Assembly: GCA_001972305.1 (NCBI GenBank)
Contig: BDDD01000267.1
Coordinates: 191,624-255,623, forward strand
Origin: Cephalotus follicularis
Taxonomy: Eukaryota > Streptophyta > Magnoliopsida > Oxalidales > Cephalotaceae
Reading direction: 5' to 3'
Length of the DNA stretch: 64,000 bases
The notes below the pieces were generated by a model that saw only the letters and a program-made list of their open reading frames with translations, had not been told where the DNA came from and did no database searches. Positions 35,530-45,204 of this stretch are shown here, in pieces (within the stretch, counting starts at the first letter, position 1; the number at the start of each line of letters is the position of its first letter). A program made the position numbers and the translations under genes.

Positions 35530-36835
35530 CCACAAGCCGAGCTGGCCATACTGCCAAGCTCGTCATGTGCCGAGCTCCATAGAGTATGTGAGCCCCGTGC
35601 GTGCCAACCAGGAAACACGCCGAGCTCCTCTCATCACAGGCATCCATCCTCTGCACGACATGCGCGCCGAGGAACCGCCAGCCGAGGTGCCATGTGTGCC
35701 GAGGAACTATATGTGTCCAGGTGATGCGCTGCATGTGCCATGGTGCCCATCATGGCTCTCCATGCCATACCATACACCTGTGGTGCCGTTACCACACGTG
35801 CCGAGGTGCCATTGAGCGGGGGCGCCGAGGATCCATGTCCTAGGTATCATGCCCGAGGTGACGCGGTGTGGAGACTTCCACTGCCGAGGTGCTGAGCATG
35901 CAACGCCATGCACCATGCGCCAGAGCTCTCCCGCATGCGTCCCCGACATGCATCACCAAATGCCAGAGCTCTCTATTGTCTCATATCCGAGCATGCAAGT
36001 CATAATGCCAAGCTTCCATGCAGTCGTCCTCTGCATGCGATGTAGGCGCCCGGCCACTGTCCTCTACCAGGCCTGCATTATGGCCCTCCTCTGGTATGCC
36101 GCCATACACTGAGCATACCACCTCAGCTCTCCCACGGTGGCATATGTCCAAAGCATGTCGACCATGGCTCTCCACTAACCACTGGAACTGTCAGAGGATG
36201 CGCCGTAATAGCCAGGCATGCACCTGGGTCTCGCCCTGCATATGCCAAATGCGCCATAGCCATCCTCTGCCATTGAGCCGAGAAACCCCAGGCCGAAATG
36301 CCATGGGCCGTGGAGGCCATGCGTCCGAGGAACCCATGAGCTTGTGTGGCGCCAAGCGTTCCTCTGCCATGCGCCGAGCAAGCAAATGGCGCCGAGCTCG
36401 CCCTCGGCCATGCACCCGTACACCCATGAGAGCTCTTCTCTTCTGAGCATGAAGTTACGCTGAGGATGAACTACCAGAGCAGGCATTCTCTGCATGCCAT
36501 GGTTGTCGAGCTCTCCTCTGGCTCTTCGATGGAGCATGTGCGCAGCGTTGAGAGCCATGCATCCAAGCATGGCACTCTTACGTCGTGCATGTGGGCTCCC
36601 TACTGCCCTGCCAAGCTCCCTCCACTGGAGGTACACCCGGGTTCTCCTCTGGAATTGCCGAGCATGCAACGTCGTGATGGAGCTCTCCTCTGGCACGAGC
36701 CTGTGATGATAGCACCTGAGCTTTCTGTTGCATGCGTCCTGTCCATGCCAAACATTGTATGCCCGATCTCTCCACTTTTATGCACTGAAAGGCGCAGTGA
36801 TATAGCGCTTCAACTAGGTGCCGAGCAGCAATAAA
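35530..36835 (+). repeat. G+C-rich GCCGAG/CTCCTCTG/CATGC motif block in the solo LTR
   Basis: GCCGAG occurs at least fourteen times, interleaved with CTCCTCTG and GCATGC-type words at irregular spacing, with G+C content far above the surroundings. Stop codons are scarce, which creates long open frames on both strands (for example 36018-36446 and 36175-36696); none has a recognisable domain. Confidence 0.85.
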
Positions 36836-37224
36836 GCAGATGAGGCTTTAAGAGTATTCATGCATGCATATTAAATGCTTAAATAATGTTCCTCATGCGC
36901 CCATAACGTGATGGCTTTGCATGTATGTGAAATGGTGCACCAACAGCGCCTTTACCCATGCATTAAAGGAAATCAGTATTATATATATATATGTGTGTGA
37001 TTGACATGTCGGCTGTGGAAGGGATATAAAAATGATAATGAGGCCAGTAGAGAGATGATAAGTGCAGAAAAGTATGGAAAGGACAGTGATAAGTGCAGTA
37101 GTAATAAATAAATGATATCACCTGCATTGTATAGGAAGTGCCATGCACAATGTACTCTAGTCGGACATAAAGAATGAATTATAAATGTTAAAGAAAATGA
37201 ATAGGATTTGTAAAGGAAGTTTAA

Positions 37225-38138
37225 GGATGATTCCAGGCTGGTGAGTCCAACTGGGGAGAATTCCGCCGAGCAGGTGAACCCAATGGGTGAATACCGCGAG
37301 GCAGGTGATCCACGGACGAATCCGCTAATGGTGAACCTAAAGGTGAATTCCGCCAGTGCTGGTGATCCAAAGGGTGAACCGTCAGAGCAGGTGAGCAAAG
37401 GGCGAATTCCGCTCGGCAGGTGAACCCGAAGGAGAATTCCGCGGGCAGGTGAGCCTAAAGGTGAACCATGTATAATGACCAAACCATAGGATGACCGGAC
37501 TAGACTCCTCCGTGATATGATTTGTTATGTATAATTCGAGTTGAGCAGTCCGAGAATAAAGGATAATGACGATTATGCTAAGGATTATGCATTCATGTAG
37601 GCATGCACATTTATTATATTCTCCTCTGCTTGTATAATGTTTGTGTTCCTCTCCTCTGCCTATAACGCCTAGAGCGCGTATATTGCTCTTCCTACGGCTG
37701 AGGAACCTGAGGAACCGGTCTGCCTGAAATTCCTCGGACGAATCCGCTAATGGTGAACCTAAAGGTGAATTCCGCCAGTGCTGGTGATCCAAAGGGTGAA
37801 CCGTCAGAGCAGGTGAGCAAAGGGCAAATTCCGCTCGGCAGGTGAACCCGGAGGAGAATTCCGCGGACAGGTGAGCCTAAAGGTGAACCATGTATAATGA
37901 CCAAACCATAGGATCACCGGACTAGACTCCTCCGTGATATGATTCGAGTTGAGCAGTCCGAGAATAAAGGATAATGAAGATTATGCTAAGGATTATGCAT
38001 TCATGTAGGCATGCACATTTATTATATTCTCCTCTGCTTGTATAATGTTTGTGTTCCTCACCTCTGCCTATAACGCCTAGAGCGCGTATATTGCTCTTCC
38101 TACGGCTGAGGAACCTGAGGAACCGGTCTGCCTGAAAT
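37225..38138 (+). repeat. GGTGAACC/GAATTCCGC array and 0.4 kb tandem duplication
   Basis: 37225-37480 repeats units of the kind CAGGTGAACCCGAAGG followed by GAATTCCGC. A 417 bp segment (37314-37730) is then repeated at 37736-38138 with few substitutions and one 14 bp length difference, so the duplication is much younger than the LTR family. Confidence 0.88.
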
Positions 38139-38744
38139 GTAATGATTATTCCTGTTCTGGCTCCTTTGCCTTAACGTCTGGAGCGCATTATCGCTCCTCC
38201 TTCAGTAGGGGATACCGAGGGAAGGTTTATAATAATTGTTAATGATTGTTATGGAATGATACTGTCATCGAATGTATTTGACTGTTCATTGATTGGATTA
38301 TACTGTTATATATATTGCATCTCTCATTTGCATTGCATATGCTTGCTGCATCTGCATTTATAAATGCACGGTGGTAGTTCCTACACGACCAGTGGTCGTT
38401 GACCCATTGCATTTTAATGTAATGGGTCAGGTATAGGTGAAGCTTCGCAGCTAGCCGAGGATTGAAGCCTCGGGTGAGTCTCCTCCACAGCAGATCGACG
38501 ACCAACTTATTTATATTTTTTTGAATATTTTTTTTTGACCTGGCGACTTGTGACAGAGCTTTTATGAACAATGTTGTATAATTCGGGGTTTAACCACACA
38601 TATGATATTAAATTGAATTTATTCCGCATGCATTATTATATTGTTGAAAGTTTTTAATTTCCGCTGAATATTAAATGAATGATACTGTTAGTAGCGCGTC
38701 AAACCTTGGGGGTTGACCCTTGGGGTTTGGGGCGTTACAAAACC

Positions 38745-39440
38745 TCTCAAGCACTTTCTCGATATATTTTTTCTGAGATATGTATAACCGTCTTGTTTGA
38801 AGATCCCTTTGGATCTCCATACCCAATATCTTCTTGGTTGCATCCAAATCCTTCATTTCAAATTCACTACTTAACTGAGCCTTCAATCTATTGATCTCGA
38901 ATTTATCATTCGACGCAATCAACATTTCATCTACGTATAACAACAGATACACAAAAGAACCATCCGGGAGTTTCTTCAAGTACACACAGCTATCATACTC
39001 ACATCAACAATAATTGTTCTTGATCATAAAAGTATCAAACCTTTTATACCATTGTCTAAGAGATTATTTCAATCAATACAATGATTTCTTCAGTAGACAC
39101 ACATGATCTTCTTTCTCCGAAAAATGATAACCTTCTGACTGGGACATGTAAATATGTTCATCTAACTCACCATGTAAAAACGCTGTCTTGACATCCAGTT
39201 ACTCAAGTTCCAAGTATTGACAGGCAACCATGGCGAGTAATACACGGATCGAGCTATGCTTCACAACTGGAGAAAATACTTCATGAAATTCCACTCCCTC
39301 CTTCTGAGTAAAACGCTTAGCTACTAACCGTGTTTTGAACCTTCTTGCCTCAACCCCTGGTATACCTTCCGTTTTCTTGAAGATCCACTGACAGCCTATA
39401 AGCCGTTTCCCCTTTGGCAACTTTACCAACTCCCAAATCG
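38745..39440 (-). mobile_element. Copia-2: central RT segment, ending at an abrupt junction
   Basis: Minus-strand RT wording: WELVKLPKGKRLIGCQWIFK and GVEFHEVFSPVVKHSSIRVL (39220-39440), then SFVYLLLYVDEMLIASND and MKDLDATKKILGMEIQRD (38790-38960). Gag, protease and integrase, expected further right, are absent; the sequence changes near 39440 to the Tat-like element. Broken in a few places. Confidence 0.85.
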
Positions 39441-39789
39441 ATAGAGGTAGTTTCGGAAGCACCTACAGCGGTGGCTTCCATCTCCTCCTCACCACCAAGA
39501 GAACGCTCGGCTATAGTCACTTCACTCGCCAGGCGGCTCGCCACATTTGGATCATTAGCATGTCTAGAGGTTTGCTTGGTCCTAGCCATTCGAAATTTCT
39601 AGAGAAAGAGAGAGAAGGTAAAAAACCCATAAAAACCCTAAGGGCGACCAAATAGTTCCTCAAAAATATATAAAGCCAGAAAAAAGCCTCACCAAGGATT
39701 CTCAGGAAGAAGACTCGAAAGGAATTTGATTGGGAATCAGGGAATACTGGAAAACTAGAAAGGGTGAAAGCACTGCAGATCAAAGGGAG
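39441..39789 (-). mobile_element. Antisense ORF start of a Tat-like gypsy element
   Basis: A minus-strand frame starts at 39589 with MARTKQTSRHANDPNVASRL and runs into acidic, Ala/Glu-rich sequence before meeting the copia-2 junction. Upstream (39600-39789) is a pyrimidine-rich leader with CTTTATATAT near 39670. It lies just left of a plus-strand Tat-like LTR and points away from it, the position and direction known for the additional antisense ORFs of the Tat lineage. That family link is inference from position. The first nine residues resemble the histone H3 N-terminus. Confidence 0.5.
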
Positions 39790-40606
39790 TGTAAAGAAAC
39801 TTCTCTGAGAATGTAGCGCCTTTTTAAAGGGCTAGAGATTGCATACAGGCAGTTAGATCTCGGCGGGGTTACACGGTTGAGATCAACCCGTCAAGCCAGG
39901 TGTAAGAAGCGAAGAGACAACGCGCGGAAAGTGAAAGGACACAAGCGTTACAGACGCTTGCCATGCCTCCTTAAAATTAATGCCAGACTTAGGCCGACTA
40001 GCAAGGCCCAACAGGCGAAATGGTCCACATTATACACGGACAACAAGCCCTGCTCAAAGCCAAGCCACAAATGGTCTACATCCTCTGTCAAGCCCAGAAA
40101 ATGAAGATCAGTGGGGCATATGAAATGGAAAAAATTTTACCCAAAAATTACCGCAACATGTCCTTGGGAAAAAAAGACAAGTGTCATCCAGAACTATAGA
40201 CATGTGATCGGGCGTTTACAATCTGAAAAGATAACGCACAAAATAACGCTCCGGCGAAAAATCAAGGAAATAGAGAGATACTTGGTATTTCCTATGGGTA
40301 CAATTATCATCTCCGCAAGTCAAGCAAGACAGTTACATTCAGGCTCTATAAATACTACAATCGAACACATTACACAAATCCGTCATTTTTATATACTAAA
40401 GAACCTTTGTATTGCCTTCTCTGCCTTTTCTGACTTAAGCATCGCAGAGTCCCCGGGAGTGAAACCTCATGGATCTTCGACTAGTTTGTTTTATTTGTGC
40501 AGGGAAGACGATCAAACACTTTCTCTCGGAGTATATACAGCGTTTCCTCTACAAATCAAACCCTTCTACGTAAGGGACTGTTGAAGAGTTGATTCTTGCA
40601 TCAACA
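39790..40606 (+). mobile_element. Tat-like gypsy LTR, 817 bp
   Basis: It starts TGTAAAGAAAC directly after the purine tract AAAGGGAG and ends GATTCTTGCATCAACA. CTATAAATAC (about 40348-40357) is the TATA box. GACTTAAGCATCGCAGAGTC followed by CCCGGGAG, then TTTGTGCAGG, is the characteristic U5-side wording of Tat-type LTRs and recurs, in the minus sense, in the solo LTR at 41742-42632. No primer binding site follows, so this is a 3' LTR. Confidence 0.72.
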
Positions 40607-41133
40607 TCACTCATGCATGTTAATTTTCAAGTTTATCTATTATGCATAGATATTTTATCGAATAATCTATTTTTTAACTATATATGAGAAAAATATATAA
40701 TAAAAGAAATTGTATGGTACTATGGTGAACATGAAATAGTAAGACATTAATTTAAAAATTTGTATGCATGATTTACATTACAGAACGTTAAATCCAACAG
40801 TTGAGTTTATAAGATATATATGTTCGATAAATACTTCTACGTAGATTGTGAAATTTCATATATTTCTTATATTATATCAATAGAGAATTTGGTTTACAAA
40901 TTCACTAGCTAATTAGCATTGTATTTGACTCATTCATACCATCTTATGTTTGCATAAGAAAATTATCTCTGGGATGAAAGGCTAAGTGTTCTTAATATCA
41001 ATTCAGTAAGAATCCAGGAAATGCACAGAAACATTAATGATATTTTGATAATTTATTTATGATGTACTTCTGATGTTAATTCACTTACGATTAATAACAT
41101 TACTCATGTGTATATGTTTTGTGTATTATTGTT

Positions 41134-41190
<57 letters not shown>

Positions 41191-41741
41191 TAATTAGCTT
41201 CCATATACAAATACTTCATATGCATTAAAGTAGGTTTGGAACACCCTTCAAATTTCAGCTTTTTTTGGTTTCCATTTGGACTTCCAATTCTATTTTCTAG
41301 CTTTAAATGTATTTAAAATGCTATCTATTTAATTATTTACCATAGTTGCTGCCTATCTAGAAAAGGGAAATAAATAAAAACAACAAAAAAGGATCCTTTT
41401 GTTGGTGTAAGAAACATAATGCATCATTAGCAAAGAAGACAATGCACTACACAATGCAAACAATTCCCATGTCCATTCTTTCTACCTCTACTATTACGTT
41501 AGAAGCCTTTCACAAGCTTCATGAAAAGTTGTTGCTTTATCACTGAATCTTCTTTGTAAATGGGCCTAGTATATGATAAATTTTGTATGAAGGAATTCAA
41601 GAGACATAAACAACAAAACCCAATGGACACCTGTAAAAGTTTGGCAGACATGAAACAACTCCTTTGGATATTATTTTAGAGTGATTTTATATGTTTTTAC
41701 CTCTCTCTTTTCCACTTATTTGTCAATTCAATTAAAGATAT
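40607..41741. other. Intergenic; small foldback remnant and GA microsatellite
   Basis: A+T-rich DNA. 41030-41100 resembles half of the foldback element at 44556-44687 (GATATTTTGATAA, TTCACTTACGAT). No gene was recognised. Confidence 0.5.
41137..41186. repeat. GA microsatellite, 25 units
   Basis: Uninterrupted GA dinucleotides, read directly. The length suggests it is polymorphic. Confidence 0.95.
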
Positions 41742-42632
41742 TGTTGATACAGAAATCCTTCTCTCAACAGTATCCTACGTGGAGGACTTTGATTTGTTAA
41801 GAGAAACGCTTTGTCAATGATGCCTGTGAGGAAGAAACTGATCTCGGACACCTGCACAAGGTAACAGCAATGGTGAAGGCCCAGGAGGTTGTTCTCCCGG
41901 GGACACTCCGACGCTCAAGTTAGTCAAGTGCAGATGAGATACTATACTCTATTGAATGTAAAAATTGCTGACCTTTGTTCAGTATGTTGAACTTGTATTT
42001 ATAGTGGATTTCTGTAACTGAATGAGCGTGTGAATCGGATCTGATCGTTATCCCCTAGGAAGTACCGAGGATCTCGGACATTCCCTTATCTCCGCCTGTA
42101 ATGTAGCTACTTTCCTTTTGTTTGTGGTTGATTTGGACTCTGTCTCTTTATTTGGATAAGCATAAATCTCAACAAATCTGGTAAAGATTATCCCCTTATC
42201 CCGTAGATAAGGTTGAGATCCTCCATTGTAGGGTGCAATACGTCTTTAGAGGAAAGAGAGTCTCTGCTGTGGTTCCGAGGATGGAACAAGTGTGAGCTCG
42301 TCCGAGGAAGAGGTCCTCAGCTTCTGTTTACAGGAGACCGTATCTCCTGCTCTCCTCCTTATAGATCCTTTGGGCCGAGGGAGTCCTCGGCCCTCGCACC
42401 ATAAGTATGGCCGTTTGCCTATGAGTCCGAGGAGTGTCCTCGGACTTATAGGCTCAGAGTGTTGCCTTTGAAAAGTAATGATCCTCGGCTCTTGGTCCGA
42501 GATGGCCATCATTTGCCTCGGGTGAGCTCCTCGGCACGGTTTGCTAATAAGCCTGTAATCCCCTATGGACAGTTGGTCGAATGTGGAGTGGACACGTGTC
42601 CTTGCTATTGTAAGTATATTTTTCCTCCATCA
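41742..42632 (-). mobile_element. Tat-like solo LTR, 891 bp, TSD GATAT
   Basis: In minus sense it starts TGATGGAGGAAAAATA (42632) and ends TGTATCAACA (41742); GATAT flanks it on both sides (41737-41741 and 42633-42637). The minus strand carries TATAAATACAAG near 41990-42005 and GACTTGAGCGTCGGAGTGTC followed by CCCGGGAG, the Tat wording also seen at 40430-40460. There is no internal sequence. Several CCGAGG hairpins lie in its 5' half (42300-42530). The perfect TSD shows a complete solo LTR. Confidence 0.88.
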
Positions 42633-44020
42633 GATATATACATTGATAATCTCAAAAGCTTTCAAAGTGAATAAATAAAAGTGTTTTGGAATACTATCTC
42701 GGTTAGAATAAAAAAATTACTAATTTAAAATGTTAGACATCTAATGTTATTGATTATTTTATCTTAATAACTTAACGTATGAATAATATTTTTTATATCT
42801 ACTAGTTGAATTTATTTATTATCTTTATAAATTAAGCATGTCAATTTTCAAGTCAATATGTTGTTTACACATAACAATTCGATGATTATATAATTTTTAC
42901 ATGTTGAGTTAAAAGATTGCTTATTCAACAATATACTTACAAAAATTCGATTAACTTGAAAATTAGTACGTATTATCTACAAAGATAGTATATCTATATC
43001 AACGATTGGATATAGATATAATTCAAACAGGAAAATGTCTTTTGAAAAGTGATCATAATACTCATTATTTTTTATCCAAGTCGTAGAGTATTTCGTGTTT
43101 CTTTTTATAACATTAATTTTGGTTTCTTCACTAAAAAAAACAAACATATTTTTGGTTTTTGCAATATCACTTATACTGTTCACATACCAATTTTGAACCT
43201 ATACATTTTAATATCCATTTCAAAGCTTCCCTTAACATCATTTCATCAACTCCTTAATTAAATCCATAATCAAAACACCTCAAAACCTATATAAACTTTG
43301 AACAAAACCAATTATATAGTATATATATAACCACTTCAATAGTAGAATAGATGATATTATCAATTACGACTACAACTAACAACCTTAACAAAAAACATAT
43401 AACTAAATTGTTAATATGTCTGTACATTAGGTCACTAATATTTAACAACTACAAATTAGTCAACCGTGATTGCAACACGAGGAGTGCAAAAGCAAAGATA
43501 TTTAAATTTGACATTTCATTCATCTATTACTATAGATTACATTATTTTTGTTTGTCTGTGTTAATATCTAATTAATTCTTGACATTTCAAATTGGGCCCA
43601 TCAGCCCTTAGACATGACCTACTTTCTGATTTTAATTTATTGGATCATACAGAACTACAGGTCTCTTTCTTTTTCTATTAATTTTGGGATTTTGATTTGG
43701 GTGGGGCCCTGAACCTACTTTCAGACTTTAAATTCATTTGATCATACAGATCTCTTGTTTTCATGTCAATAATTTTTCGGATTTTGATGTGGGTAATTTA
43801 TTACATGTCTTTATTGGGTTTCTATTCTACTCTGAATTCTCAATTCATAACTATTTATTGTAAACAAATTATGGATGCGTAATCAAAAGCAACTTTTCCT
43901 CTCCTCACAGTCCCTGCACACTTGCGTCCAAAACTTTCCTGCATGGCGCCATCTGCATGCCATCAGTCAACGAATTCATCCATTTCGTCAAAACCTCCAA
44001 ATCTCACCATTTCGATTCAT
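42633..44020. other. Intergenic, with one imperfect duplication
   Basis: Very A+T-rich; no gene was recognised. An imperfect tandem duplication lies at 43618-43794. Confidence 0.5.
43618..43794. repeat. Imperfect 96 bp tandem duplication
   Basis: CCTACTTTC then TGATCATACAGA-type and GGATTTTGAT-TGGG wording occurs at 43618 and again at 43714; the copies have diverged and differ by small gaps. Confidence 0.65.
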
Positions 44021-44555
44021 GAGATGGATACATGTGATGTATATAATTAATGCAGACATAATATATCGTATGAGATGGATGAAGAGAAAAGGAGAATGAG
44101 TTTATGCTCATAAAAAGAAGCATGTGATGGTTTTTGATGATGTTGAAGAAGAAGAAATTCAAAAGTAGGAGGAAGAAGATAATCCTCCATGGTAAGGTGT
44201 AGGATCTTCTACTCAGTTTGATAGGATACTTGAGCAAGTGAATGTTCGTTTTGATGCTCTGGATGTATCAGTTGGTGCTCGGCTTGATGCTAGTATTCAA
44301 GAATCTTGATGGTAGGATTGATAGGCTCAAAGAATCCGTTGATGACTTGGAGGAGACAAATGGTGACGTCTCAAACGTCTTGAAGGGCAGTTTGCAACAA
44401 AAGGAGTGATTGACCCTGAAACTTCAGGAGATGACGGTGACAAGACCGATAATGAAAACCATACCTCTTAGCCTCATGCATTTTCATTTGTTTTCTGCAT
44501 TATGAAACAATGTTTAAAGTTTGTATAAGTGATTTTTGAATAGAATAATGCCATT

Positions 44556-44687
44556 AATAATAAGTGATGTGGAATCACAAGTGAATTATCAAAATATCAT
44601 TGATAGTTTTCTAAACATCATTAAAGATGTCTTGATTTTTGATATTTTGACAACTCACTTACGATGTCATTGTGGTTGATAGTATTA
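44556..44687. mobile_element. Small foldback MITE inside the Sirevirus region
   Basis: ATCACAAGTGAATTATCAAA with ATATCA on the left, and ATCGTAAGTGAGTTGTCAAA with ATATCA on the right arm read in reverse complement, form an imperfect inverted repeat of about 25-45 bp. TAATA occurs at both tips. Ends are approximate. Confidence 0.55.
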
Positions 44688-45091
44688 CTTTTTTGAACAT
44701 GGTTTGTTAATGGTGATGGTAGGTGTTTGAACAAGTACTTTTTTTTTATGGTGGTTTGTTGAATGGTTGATATTTAATAGTTTGAATTTTAATGTTTGAA
44801 TGTTACTATTTAATTTTTGAATGTTTATAAACTTTTTATATGATTTCATGCCTTTTTTATTCTCTCCAAAATGGGGGAGAAAGCATGAATGAATTGCTTA
44901 TATTCTGTTTTTAAGTTTTTGTTGAATATCTTGTGAAGCAAAGGAAGCATCAGCAAAGGCAAGGTAATTCCTTAAAAAGCAAAGGTATAATATAATGTTT
45001 CATCACTTTTTGAAATTCTTTAAGTTTCTTACTTTGCAAGACTAATAAGAATATAAACCTTCTTAAGTTAATGTTTTAGCCCTTCTTACAT

Positions 45092-45119
45092 TAAGGGGGA
45101 GTTTTATTAAAGGGGGAGG
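45092..45119 (+). other. Tandem polypurine tracts of the Sirevirus
   Basis: TAAGGGGGAG (45092-45101) and TTAAAGGGGGAGG (45108-45119) lie about 90-110 bp before the LTR; a further AAAATGGGGGAGAAAG lies at 44868-44883. Confidence 0.75.
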
Positions 45120-45204
45120 TTTTTCACTAACCAAATTCTTATTCTTGTCAAAGTAACTTTTAAATTTTATGCTAAGATTTTGTTATCATCAAAAAATGAG
45201 AGAA

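Larger units (their letters stand above)
34794..38739 (+). mobile_element. 3.9 kb solo LTR (Tekay-like) inserted in copia-2, TSD AAACC
   Basis: It begins TGTAATACCCGAAATTTT and ends GTTTGGGGCGTTACA; AAACC flanks both sides (34789-34793 and 38740-38744), and copia-2 RT sequence continues on each side. A TATA box (CTATAAATAG, 35140-35149) is followed by a GA-rich leader. Next come a G+C-rich motif block (about 35530-36830), then a repeat array and a 0.4 kb tandem duplication (37225-38138). No gag or pol was found, so this is an LTR left after recombination. The perfect TSD suggests moderate age at most. Confidence 0.85.
44021..45204 (+). mobile_element. Sirevirus-type copia, 3' internal region
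   Basis: The region leads into an LTR that begins TGTTAGGTTTTTCAAACC and contains TTTTGATGATAACAAA, typical of Sireviruses. Three purine tracts precede it (about 44868-44884, 45092-45101 and 45108-45119); repeated polypurine tracts before the 3' LTR are a known Sirevirus feature. 44140-44420 encodes coiled-coil-like fragments (FDRILEQVNVRFDALDVSV, RIDRLKESVDDLEETNGDVS), perhaps the 3' extra ORF some Sireviruses carry. Pol is not present in this window. Broken in several places. Confidence 0.68.

Noticed and set aside
36018-36834. Several long frames on both strands (up to 173 codons)
   Set aside because: They lie in the G+C-rich GCCGAG motif block, where stops are rare in every frame; no domain is seen.
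42246-42512. 88-codon minus-strand frame in the Tat-like solo LTR
   Set aside because: It lies within LTR sequence with hairpin repeats and shows no domain.
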